In this document: in pieces, positions 7,076 through 15,200 of the stretch
How the letters are laid out: every line of letters starts with the position of its first letter
Position numbering within the stretch: the first letter of the stretch is position 1
Source of the DNA: Candidatus Omnitrophota bacterium
GTDB taxonomy: Bacteria; Omnitrophota; Gorgyraeia; Gygaellales; JAHJCI01
NCBI GenBank assembly: GCA_016783355.1
Contig: JADHWR010000023.1
Location: forward strand, 1-17,063
Length of the DNA stretch: 17,063 nucleotides
Direction of reading: 5' to 3'
Program-made: the position numbers and the translations under genes
The notes under the pieces: generated by a model
The model's database searches: none
Told to the model about the DNA's origin: nothing
What the model saw: only the letters and a program-made list of their open reading frames with translations

Positions 7076-8868
7076 TTGTTGTTGGAGCTGGTCATGCCGG
7101 GATTGAGGCAGCATTGGCTGCAGCGCGGATGGGCTGCCATGTTGCTTTAATTACTCTACGCACAGATACAATTGGATTGATGTCTTGCAATCCTGCTATT
7201 GGCGGCATAGGTAAAAGTCAACTGGTAAAGGAAATTGATGCACTCGGCGGCCAGATGGCGAAGAGCGCAGATGCCTGCGCAGTTCAATACCGTCTTCTTA
7301 ATGCCTCCAAGGGGCCGGCTGTACAGTCAACCCGCACCCAGATTGACCGTCGTCTATATCAAAGGTATATGCAAGAAATAGTGGCAACCCAGGAGAATCT
7401 CCTTATTAAAGAAAAAGAGGTAATCAGTTTGATTGTGGCAGACAATCAGGTTTTGGGCATTGAGACTACTGAGGAGGCTCTCTATTCGAAATGCGTCGTC
7501 ATTACAACCGGCACCTTTCTCAATGGAGTAATCCATCTTGGAACAGAAGAATATCGAGCAGGAAGAAGGAATGAGCCAGCAAGTATTAAGTTGTCCATAA
7601 ATCTTAAAGATATTGGCTTTGAACTTGGCCGATTAAAAACATGCACGCCTCCTCGTTTAGATGGTAAGACGATTGATTTTTCCCGAATGAGGCTGCAGTC
7701 AGCTGATTTGAATACCAAACCTTTTTCATTTTCTAATACAAAGATTTCTCTTCCTCAACTACCTTGTTACCTTACCTATACGAACCAAAGAACACACGAG
7801 ATTATTCGCTCAACTTTAGAAGATAAGGAATTACTTTATATTATTAGCCAGGGAATAAGCCCCCGTTACTGCCCATCGATTGAGGAGAAGATAATGCGCT
7901 TTCCGGAAAAAGAAAGGCATCAGCTTTTTATTGAACCAGAGGGCCTGGATACAGATGAGTATTATGCCAATGGCCTTTTTACCTTTTTACCTCTCAAGGC
8001 TCAGGAGGAGATTTTAGCGACAATCCCTGGATTAGAAAATGCCCAGATAACCAATCCGGGCTATGGTATTGAATATAGCTTTGTCTTACCCACACAACTG
8101 CTTCTCAGTCTCCAGGCAAAGAGAATCAGGAATCTGTTTTTTGCTGGCCAAATCAATGGAACTACAGGCTATGAAGAGGCAGCAGCACAAGGTTTAATTG
8201 CCGGAATAAATGCCGCATTGATGGCGAACAAAAAGAACGCTTTAGTCTTAGATAGGTCAACGAGTTATATTGGTGTTTTGATTGATGATTTAGTTACTAA
8301 GGGAACGAATGAGCCATATCGCATGTTTACATCACGCGTTGAGTATCGGTTGATTCTTCGCGAAGATAATGCTGATTTGCGTCTCGGTAAGATTGGATAT
8401 GAGCTGGGGCTATTAAATAGGAAGGAATATGAGAGGATTCTAAAGAAGGAAAAAGACATTGAATCCGGCATAAGGTATCTTAAGGAAACCAACATCTGTA
8501 AAGATAAAAAAAGATTGAGCCTCTATCAATTCCTTAAGCGGCCAGAGACAAAGATTAAGGATATATCTTTGAAGGGAAGCGAAGATGTTCTACGTGGAAT
8601 TGAAATTGAGGTAAAGTATTCTGGTTTTATCCGTAGACAACTTGTTGAGGTTGAGCACTTCAGGAATTTGGAAAAGATCAAGATATCGAAAGATTACGAT
8701 TACAGTAAAATTCCCGGCCTTTCTTCAGAGATAAAAGAGAAACTTTCCGAATTTAAACCGGTAAACTTAGGCCAAGCAAGCAGAATTTCAGGGATAACGC
8801 CTGCAGCAATTTCCTTGTTAATGATATGGTTAAGGAAGCCTTCCTCTATTCCAGAATTCCACAGGTAA
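7057..8868 (+). CDS. mnmG: tRNA uridine-5-carboxymethylaminomethyl modification enzyme MnmG (GidA)
   Basis: An FAD- and folate-dependent enzyme that, with the GTPase MnmE, builds the 5-carboxymethylaminomethyl group on wobble uridine 34 of tRNA. The N-terminal FAD dinucleotide fold VVGAGHAGIEAA is at residues 8-19. SCNPAIGGIGKS (43-54) carries one conserved Cys, and SPRYCPSIEEKI carries the second. CTPPRLDGKTI and GTTGYEEAAAQGL are further family signatures. AGGAAGG (7042-7048), 8 bases upstream, supports the start. The 603-aa length is slightly short because the C-terminal MnmE-binding helical domain ends early, at PEFHR. mnmE is not in the window. MnmA, acting on the same base, is encoded in the first operon. 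Confidence 0.96.
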   Translation: MERFDVIVVGAGHAGIEAALAAARMGCHVALITLRTDTIGLMSCNPAIGGIGKSQLVKEIDALGGQMAKSADACAVQYRLLNASKGPAVQSTRTQIDRRLYQRYMQEIVATQENLLIKEKEVISLIVADNQVLGIETTEEALYSKCVVITTGTFLNGVIHLGTEEYRAGRRNEPASIKLSINLKDIGFELGRLKTCTPPRLDGKTIDFSRMRLQSADLNTKPFSFSNTKISLPQLPCYLTYTNQRTHEIIRSTLEDKELLYIISQGISPRYCPSIEEKIMRFPEKERHQLFIEPEGLDTDEYYANGLFTFLPLKAQEEILATIPGLENAQITNPGYGIEYSFVLPTQLLLSLQAKRIRNLFFAGQINGTTGYEEAAAQGLIAGINAALMANKKNALVLDRSTSYIGVLIDDLVTKGTNEPYRMFTSRVEYRLILREDNADLRLGKIGYELGLLNRKEYERILKKEKDIESGIRYLKETNICKDKKRLSLYQFLKRPETKIKDISLKGSEDVLRGIEIEVKYSGFIRRQLVEVEHFRNLEKIKISKDYDYSKIPGLSSEIKEKLSEFKPVNLGQASRISGITPAAISLLMIWLRKPSSIPEFHR

Positions 8869-8895
8869 TTACAAAAATAAAAAATTAACTTGCCC

Positions 8896-8923
8896 TTGAC
8901 AAATTTGTGATGAATGGTATATT
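8896..8923 (+). promoter_or_regulatory. Promoter of the tetR-efflux operon
   Basis: TTGACA (8896-8901, perfect -35) and TATATT (8918-8923) have a 16-base spacer. The start is expected near 8930, about 75 bases before the tetR ATG. The palindrome at 8933-8946 lies just downstream. Confidence 0.7.
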
Positions 8924-8932
8924 TATATTGTG

Positions 8933-8946
8933 AATGAAAATTCATT
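8933..8946. promoter_or_regulatory. Candidate TetR-type operator
   Basis: AATGAA and TTCATT are perfect reverse complements separated by AA (14 bases), immediately after the predicted transcription start. Position and symmetry fit an autoregulatory site for the TetR-family gene that follows, since many such regulators bind TGAATGA-type half sites. Direct binding is inference. Confidence 0.55.
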
Positions 8947-8974
8947 ATTTGAGTATTAGTTCAAAAAAGGGGTA

Positions 8975-9000
8975 AGCAAAAGAAGCAAGCAAAAGAAGCA
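8975..9000 (+). repeat. 13-bp tandem duplication between Shine-Dalgarno and tetR start
   Basis: AGCAAAAGAAGCA occurs twice head to tail (8975-8987 and 8988-9000), followed by the partial copy GGCAAAA running into the ATG at 9007. The only good Shine-Dalgarno, AGGGG at 8968-8972, lies 34 bases from the ATG. Without the two copies the spacing would be 8. Confidence 0.8.
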
Positions 9001-9006
9001 GGCAAA

Positions 9007-9630
9007 ATGCACACATTAGACAGAAAGCAGAGAGATAAGCAGTTACGCAAAACAGATATCCTCAAGGCGGCAGAACATGTTTTTGCAACGAAAGGTTACC
9101 ACAAGACGACAATGGCCGATATTGCCATAGAGGCTCAATATGCAGTAGGAACTATTTATTTATATTTTAAAGACAAGCAGTCGCTTTATTTAAGTCTGAT
9201 TGAAAAGAAATTAGGCAGTTTGACTTCGGGGATAAAAGAGAAGGTAGCTCGGGTTAAAGGTGCCAAGGAAAAAATTAAGGTTCTGGTTAAAGAGCAACTT
9301 GTATATTTTGAAGAAAACGAAGACTTTTTCCGTATCTATTTTTCTGAAAGAGGAGGATTGCGCTGGACTATAAGGGACAAGATTTCAAGGCCGGCAGTAG
9401 AGAAGTTTATGAGATATCTTGATTATATTGGGTACTTAATTCAACAAGCACAAAGAGAAGGCACGATAAAAAAGGAACTTCATCCCAAAAGGACAGCTTA
9501 TTTATTGGCGAGTATGATGAATGCCACTATCTTGCCTTGGCTAAGGGGCGATTCCTTAGAGAAAGAAAGGTTGAGGGATTTATCTGATTTTGTGCTTGGC
9601 ATATTCTATGGAGGAGTAGGAACGAGATGA
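9007..9630 (+). CDS. TetR/AcrR family transcriptional regulator
   Basis: The N-terminal helix-turn-helix is clear: ILKAAEHVFATKGYHKTT (residues 18-35), MADIA, then VGTIYLYFKDKQSLY (47-61), the recognition helix and the following Tyr-Phe-Lys turn. The rest is a helical ligand-binding domain of normal size (207 aa total). The C-terminal region resembles the fatty-acid/multidrug type regulators, but the ligand cannot be read from sequence. It is the first gene of an efflux operon, overlaps the tolC-like gene by ATGA, and has a palindrome at its promoter. Repression of its own operon, relieved by a pump substrate, is the likely role. The start at 9007 is the only usable one: no in-frame ATG, GTG or TTG lies between the upstream stop at 8950 and this ATG. 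Confidence 0.92.
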   Translation: MHTLDRKQRDKQLRKTDILKAAEHVFATKGYHKTTMADIAIEAQYAVGTIYLYFKDKQSLYLSLIEKKLGSLTSGIKEKVARVKGAKEKIKVLVKEQLVYFEENEDFFRIYFSERGGLRWTIRDKISRPAVEKFMRYLDYIGYLIQQAQREGTIKKELHPKRTAYLLASMMNATILPWLRGDSLEKERLRDLSDFVLGIFYGGVGTR

Positions 9631-11222
9631 AGAAATCCCAAATTGATTGTTTTGGTCATTGTAATTTTGGTAATTGGGTATTGTTTGTAATTTGGTGCTT
9701 GGTGCTTGGAATTTCTTTTACATTTAGAGGCGAAAGTTTTGCTATGGGAAGACGACCATCAGAGATAAAGAAACAAGGAATCGATAAGGAAGCTTTCATA
9801 GAATCAGCAAGGACAGAGCAGGTTTTAAGGATTGGGCTTCTGGATTGTATCACCTTTGCCTTAAAGAATAATTCTGAAATCCTTATAAAACGCATTGAGC
9901 CCAAACTTAAAGAGGGGGATATAAAAATAGCAAAGGCAGATTTTGAACCCACATTTAGCGCTGATTGGATACTGCGCGACAATACCAAGAAATCTACCAG
10001 CACTGCCCCTCCGGAGATTTTGGAAATAGAGGACACAGATTTTAATGCAGGTCTCTCCGGCAAACTAATCACGGGCACAGAATATGATATAGATTTCCTC
10101 AATCAGAAATATAAGAGTAATGCAACAACACAAAAGATGAATCCTTATTATACGAGTGAACCAAAGATTACCATCACCCAGCCTCTCTTTCGAGATTTTG
10201 GAATATTTATAAACCGTGCTGATATTATTATTGCCCGGAATAATAAGGGAGAAAGCGAGGAGGTTTTTAAAGATACGGTAATGGAGGTTATCACGAAAAC
10301 AAAGATTGCTTACTATAATTACATTTATTATCTTGAGAATTATTCTATCGCTAAATTATCTTTAAAGCGCGCGCAGGATCTATTAGAAATAAACAAAGCC
10401 CGCTATGCCAAGGGATTACTTAGCTCCGTAGATTTATTAGAGACCGAGACTGCTGCAGCCAGACGGGAAAAGGTATTAATCTCTGCTGAGTCAAATCTAA
10501 AGAAGGCAGAGGATGATTTGAAGCTGATTACTAATCTCGTTGATAACCCACGGTTTTGGAATGCTAAGTTAGAATTAATCGATAGACCAAAATTTGATAT
10601 GCAAGAGCTTGATTTGGTGGAGAGCTTAGAGAATGCCTTTGAATTGCGACCTGATTATCAGGCGCAGAAATTAGACTTAAAGAATCGTGACATTAAAATA
10701 AAGGTCGCCAAAAATGCCCTTTTCCCCACGTTAGACCTAACCGGCAGTTTCGGATTAAATGGTTTAGGCAAGGATTATGAGCAATGTATAGATAAGATAA
10801 ACGAAGATTATAAGGATTGGAGCATCGGTCTTAAATTTAGCCTGCCCTGGGGTGGAGGCGAGCGTGCCAAATATAACCAGAGAAAATTAGAGAAGGCTCA
10901 GGCCTTGATTGCTTTTAAAAGACTGGAGCAGGATATTGTATTAGAAATAAGAGATAAAGTAAGAGAAGTGGATATTCAATATCGTCAGGTTGAAGCATCA
11001 AGAGTGGCAAAAGAAAAAGAGACAGAAAACTACAGAGCGCAAGAAGAGCGCTATGCCGCAGGAGAAGTGAACACTCATGATATGCTGGACTATCAAGATA
11101 AGCTTGCCCAGGCAGAGCTTGATTATATAAAGAGCTTGATTGATTATAATATCGCTGTTATTACCTTGGAGAAAGGCGAAGGATTGACGTTGGTTAAAAA
11201 TGATATAATTTTGGAGGAATGA
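9627..11222 (+). CDS. TolC-like outer membrane efflux channel
   Basis: An outer-membrane factor of the OEP family, expected to form a trimeric beta-barrel with a periplasmic helical tunnel. Two homologous halves are visible (about residues 65-300 and 320-520). They include long helices rich in Ala, Glu and Lys such as ARYAKGLLSSVDLLETETA, and the C-terminal counterpart YAAGEVNTHDMLDYQDKLA. Length 531 aa. The N-terminus is a signal peptide whose hydrophobic stretch LFVIWCLVLGI (residues 19-29) is encoded by a repeat that recurs in the next gene. Cleavage is likely near SFA at residues 37-39. The start ATG overlaps the tetR stop, with AGGAG/TAGG upstream. An adaptor and an inner-membrane RND pump follow directly. 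Confidence 0.92.
   Translation: MKKSQIDCFGHCNFGNWVLFVIWCLVLGISFTFRGESFAMGRRPSEIKKQGIDKEAFIESARTEQVLRIGLLDCITFALKNNSEILIKRIEPKLKEGDIKIAKADFEPTFSADWILRDNTKKSTSTAPPEILEIEDTDFNAGLSGKLITGTEYDIDFLNQKYKSNATTQKMNPYYTSEPKITITQPLFRDFGIFINRADIIIARNNKGESEEVFKDTVMEVITKTKIAYYNYIYYLENYSIAKLSLKRAQDLLEINKARYAKGLLSSVDLLETETAAARREKVLISAESNLKKAEDDLKLITNLVDNPRFWNAKLELIDRPKFDMQELDLVESLENAFELRPDYQAQKLDLKNRDIKIKVAKNALFPTLDLTGSFGLNGLGKDYEQCIDKINEDYKDWSIGLKFSLPWGGGERAKYNQRKLEKAQALIAFKRLEQDIVLEIRDKVREVDIQYRQVEASRVAKEKETENYRAQEERYAAGEVNTHDMLDYQDKLAQAELDYIKSLIDYNIAVITLEKGEGLTLVKNDIILEE
9648..9714 (+). repeat. Heptamer-periodic repeat encoding the TolC-like signal peptide (copy A)
   Basis: Bases 9687-9714 are four heptamers in a row: GTAATTT, GGTGCTT, GGTGCTT, GGAATTT. 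The 33 bases 9682-9714 are identical to 11304-11336 in the adaptor gene. Just upstream, 9648-9669 matches the reverse complement of 11275-11296 at 20 of 22 positions. So the block is a composite repeat, not just one shared word. Confidence 0.85.
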
Positions 11223-11223
11223 T

Positions 11224-12192
11224 ATGGGAAAATCACAAATCACAAATCACAAATGCCAAACAAATTGCAATAATCAAAATTCCAATGACCGAAACAAAAA
11301 AAGTGTTTGTAATTTGGTGCTTGGTGCTTGGAATTTATTTGTAATTTGGTGCTTGGTGCTTGGAATTTTTTTAATGGGTTGTGGCAGGAAAGTGTCTGAA
11401 GAAGTAGAGAATATACCAGTGAGCGTCGTGAAGGTAGAAAAAGATACATTAAAAGAAACACTTTTTTATGTGGGTGACATAAAGGCTAAAGATGAAGCAA
11501 TTATTTATCCTAGAGTAACAGGCAAAATTATAGAAAAGCGAGCTGGCGAAGGGGATTCGGTGAAGAAAGGCGATGCTCTTGTTTATATTGACCGGGATGA
11601 AGTAGGATTTCAATTCCAGGAGGCTCCGGTAGAATCACCAATTGATGGTATAGTGGGCAGGATTTATGTTGACGTGGGCACAAGAGTTTTGCCTCAAACA
11701 CCCATAGGATTAGTGGTTAACATGGATGTAGTAAAAGTAAGAGTTGATGTTGTAGAAAGGGATTTGCCGAAGATTAGGAAAGGTCAGGTAGCTCGGGTTT
11801 TAGTAGATGCTTATTCAGATGAAATCTTTGAAGGAACAGTAGAAAGAGTAAGTCCGGTTGTAGATTTAATCTCTCGCACAGCCTTAGTTGAAATAAAAAT
11901 TCTTAATTATGACCGTCGACTTAAACCAGGGATGTTTGCCAGAATTAAAATCTTGATCAGAGAGAAAGAAGACGTCTTAATTATTCCAAAAGATGCAATA
12001 TTAAAGGAAGATAGCTCAAATTATGTTTTTGTTGTTAAGGATAACAAGGCTCATAGGCAAAAGATAGAAACAGGTCTTCATGAAAATAGCAAATTTGAAG
12101 TAATAAACGGCCTTAAGGAAGGTGAGTTTGTCGTGACAATGGGTAACACCCGCCTTAAAAAGGGTGATATGGTTGAGATTATAGAAAGATGA
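11224..12192 (+). CDS. RND efflux adaptor (periplasmic membrane fusion protein), probable lipoprotein
   Basis: Links the inner-membrane pump to the outer-membrane channel. A barrel-sandwich (lipoyl-like) half is visible from about residue 92 (IIYPRVTGKIIEKRAGEGDSV), with the second half at VESPIDGIVGRIYV. The beta-barrel domain (VRVDVVERDLPKIRKG) and the membrane-proximal domain ending in KGDMVEIIER follow. The two lipoyl halves are joined by only about 15 residues, so the usual alpha-helical hairpin is missing, and total length is 322 aa. The N-terminus has a hydrophobic segment ending LMGC (Cys53), an imperfect lipobox. GGAGG at 11213-11217 fixes the ATG at 11224, giving an unusually long 52-residue leader made largely of repeat sequence. 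The start lies one base after the tolC stop. Confidence 0.9.
   Translation: MGKSQITNHKCQTNCNNQNSNDRNKKSVCNLVLGAWNLFVIWCLVLGIFLMGCGRKVSEEVENIPVSVVKVEKDTLKETLFYVGDIKAKDEAIIYPRVTGKIIEKRAGEGDSVKKGDALVYIDRDEVGFQFQEAPVESPIDGIVGRIYVDVGTRVLPQTPIGLVVNMDVVKVRVDVVERDLPKIRKGQVARVLVDAYSDEIFEGTVERVSPVVDLISRTALVEIKILNYDRRLKPGMFARIKILIREKEDVLIIPKDAILKEDSSNYVFVVKDNKAHRQKIETGLHENSKFEVINGLKEGEFVVTMGNTRLKKGDMVEIIER
11230..11257 (+). repeat. Heptamer array AAATCAC at the adaptor gene start
   Basis: Three perfect tandem copies of AAATCAC (11230-11250) and a fourth, altered copy AAATGCC (11251-11257) begin in the second codon of the adaptor gene. They encode a polar stretch (KSQITNHKCQ) with no resemblance to an export signal. 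Confidence 0.85.
11304..11368 (+). repeat. Heptamer-periodic repeat, two copies in two reading frames (copies B1 and B2)
   Basis: The same four heptamers as in the tolC-like gene occur at 11309-11336 and again at 11341-11368, 32 bases apart. Because 32 is not a multiple of three, the first copy is read as NLVLGAWN and the second as LFVIWCLVLGIF. The second reading is the same as in the TolC-like protein and forms the core of the lipoprotein-type signal. Confidence 0.88.
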
Positions 12193-12232
12193 CAGAAACC
12201 AAAGCACAGAACCAGATTTAAACATTTTTCTG

Positions 12233-12260
12233 ATTACTGTAAACTGTTATCTGGTTACTG
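12233..12260 (+). repeat. Degenerate heptamer array before the RND gene
   Basis: Four consecutive heptamers, ATTACTG, TAAACTG, TTATCTG and GTTACTG, lie in the 89-base gap between the adaptor and the pump gene. The 7-bp period matches the repeats at the starts of the two preceding genes, though the unit sequence differs. The rest of this gap has no open frame. A Shine-Dalgarno (CGAGG, 12272-12276) lies 5 bases before the next ATG. Confidence 0.6.
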
Positions 12261-12281
12261 ACCGAGTGAAACGAGGTTAAA

Positions 12282-15200
12282 ATGAGGCTTCCCCAGTTCG
12301 GAGTAAAATATCCTGTAACCACGACAATGATCTTCGCAGCGATGATCATTCTGGGTTTTGTTTCCTTGTATAGACTTGGCCTTGACCTTATGCCAGATAT
12401 AGAAATACCAACAATTGCTGTTTTAACTATATATGAAGGTGCAGGCTCTGAGGAAGTAGAGTCCAAAATAACTAAAATTTTGGAGGATAGGCTTGCTACG
12501 GTTAAAAATTTAGATAAGATTGAATCTAGTTCCGAAGAAGGTATCTCAGCCATAATGCTTAAGTTTGACTGGGGAACAAACTTAGATGAAGTAGCCAATG
12601 ATGTAAGGGATATGGTGGGTTTATCAGAGCAATATTTACCCGAGGATGTGGATAGGCCTACGATATTAAAATTTGACCTTTCGATGATGCCCATTCTTGT
12701 TTTAGCAGTCACTGCTGATGAAAGCTATCCTATACTTTATGATTTAATTGATGACAGAATCTGCGATCCCCTAAAAACTGTTCCCGGCGTTGCAGCATCT
12801 GTTATAAGGGGTGGCCTGGAAAGACAGATTTTAGTAGACTTAGACCGTTCTCGCTTAGAAGCCTACCATTTGTCGGTAAATCAGGTTATAAATGCTCTAA
12901 GAAAAGAAAACCTGGATATCCCCGGAGGGCATATAAAGACAGGACTTAAGGATTATCTTATTCGCACTCCAGAAGAGGTGGAAATAGACGAGATAGGAAA
13001 GATAGTTTTGACTACCACTAAAGATGGTGCCACTGTTTATATTAAGGATGTTGCAAAAGTTCGCGATGCCTTTAAAGAAAAGACTCAAGAGGTCGAGGTA
13101 AATAAGAAGACCGGCCTTATTGTTATGGTTCAGAAACAATCAGGAGCAAATACAGTTCAGGTTGCAGAAAGAGTGCTTAAGAAGTTAGAGGAGTTAAAGA
13201 AGAATTTGCCTTCTGATGTAAATATTGTTGTAGCCAGGGATTTTTCTGACTTTATTAAAAGCTCCATTAGCAATTTAAGGAATGCGTTATATCTGGGTGG
13301 AATTTTGGTTATCTTAATTATATTTTTCTTCCTGCGTAACTTAAAAGCAGGTCTTGTTGTTGCCTGCTCCATTCCTACATCATTAATAATTGCTTTTTTC
13401 CTTCTTTTTATGGGAGGCTATACCTTAAATATCCTTTCAGTCTCAAGCCTGGCTATTGCGATGGGTATGGTGGTGGATGCAGCGATTGTTGTCTTGGATA
13501 ATATCTATCGTCACCAAGAAAAGGGAGAGAGAGCTCAAGAGGCAGCAATTTGTGGGGCTTCTGAGGTAGGCAAAGCAATTACTGCCTCAACCCTGACAAC
13601 TTGTGCTATATTTGTTCCCATTGTCTTTGTGGGTGGAATTACAGGTATTATGTTTCGTGAGATGGCCTTTGTGATATGCCTGACCCTTCTAGCCTCTCTT
13701 TTTACAGCATTGACCCTCATACCTATGTTGAGTGCAAAATTCTTACGTTTAAAGAAGGGGGAAGATAAAAAGAAAAGATTGGTTAATAAATTTTATGCTC
13801 AAAGCGAACTGTGGCTTAAAAAATTAGATTCAACTTATAGAAATCTCTTAGATTGGGCTCTTTCTCATAGAAAGAGTGTAATCACAGGAGGAATTTTAAT
13901 ATTTGTATTTAGCCTGCTGCTGTTGCCTTTACTGGGCACAAGGTTTATGCCCGAGGTTGACTCCAATATGTTCCGGGGTACAGTCGAGCTTCCAGTAGGC
14001 ACAAGACTTGAAGAGACAGGCAAGATAATGAAATCCATAGAAGATGTAATTACAAAAGAAGTTCCAGAAAAGACAGTGATGTTTGCAAGGTGGGGATACG
14101 GTGGTGGTGGCGCTAGCAGAATGATAGGAGGAGATGAGGGCTCAAATATTGGTAGTTTTGGCGTACGGCTTATTCCTAAGGAACAGCGGGAAAGATTAGC
14201 TATCAGGATTGTTGATGAATTAAGGCCGCTTACGAAGAAATATCCTGGCGCAGAAGTCAGGTTTAACACTGAAGACCCTTTAGCGGGCCTGCTTTTTGCA
14301 GGAGGTAAACCCTTTGTTATCGAAATATACGGACATGACTTAGATAAAGGGATGGTTTTAGCTAAGGAGATACGAGATGAATTAAGAAAGATAAGAGGCA
14401 TAGTGGATGTTGATATCTCAAGAAAGATGGGTAAACCGGAATTGCAGATAGGGGTAGATAGAGATAAGGCATCTCATTTGGGCTTGAATGTCTCTGATAT
14501 CGGAAATACGATTCAGGTCTTCTTCAGCGGGAAGGAAGCAACCAAATACAGAGAAAAAGGCAAAGAATATGATATTTTTGTTAGGCTGCGAGAGGAGGAC
14601 CGAAGGGATATTGCTGATCTCGAAAACAGTTTTATTACTTCGCTGAGCGGAAAACAGATCCGCCTTACTAATGTGGCGAATATTGTTGAGAGATTCGGCC
14701 CAGTCAAGATAGAACGCAAAAATCAGGAAAGAGTTATCAGGGTATCCGCTAATCTTTCCGGAAGGGATTTAGGTAGTGTAGTTAAAGAGGCAAGGCAGAG
14801 GCTTTCCAAGATTAGAATTCCTAAGGATTTTTTTGTGGATTTCGGAGGGGAAAGAGAGGAACAGCAAGAGGCATTCGGAGTCCTAACCATAGCGTTATTA
14901 TTAGGTATGATTTTAGTTTATATGGTGATGGCTTCTCAGTTTGAATCCTTCCGGGATCCCTTTATAATACTTTTTTCCATACCTTTTGCAATGGTTGGAG
15001 TTGTATGGGTGCATCTTATCTTTAGACAAATTTTTAACTTAGATTCGTTCATCGGTCTTATTATACTTGTGGGAATCGTGGTAAATAATGCTATCATTCT
15101 TATTAGTTATATTAATATTCTACGCGCAAGGGGCATGGGGGTAAGACAGGCAGTGACAGAGGGTGGAAGGACAAGGCTCAGGCCTGTTCTGATGACTACT

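Noticed and set aside
8833..8845. Palindrome AGGAAG-C-CTTCCT near the end of mnmG as a terminator
   Set aside because: It has a one-base centre, so no hairpin loop can form without losing pairs, it lies within the coding region, and no T run follows.
9648..11368. Possible CRISPR-like array, given the recurring repeats
   Set aside because: Copies are few, unevenly spaced, 7-bp periodic internally, lie inside coding sequence, and there are no unique spacers of uniform length.
12193..12281. A separate promoter for the RND gene in the gap after the adaptor gene
   Set aside because: No convincing -35/-10 pair, and the gap is mostly degenerate heptamers plus a Shine-Dalgarno, so read-through from upstream is simpler.
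13865..14401. Long antisense open frame (178 codons, minus strand) inside the RND pump gene
   Set aside because: Serine/proline-rich composition with no domain pattern. It lies wholly opposite a clearly conserved pump gene, so it is a shadow of its codon usage.
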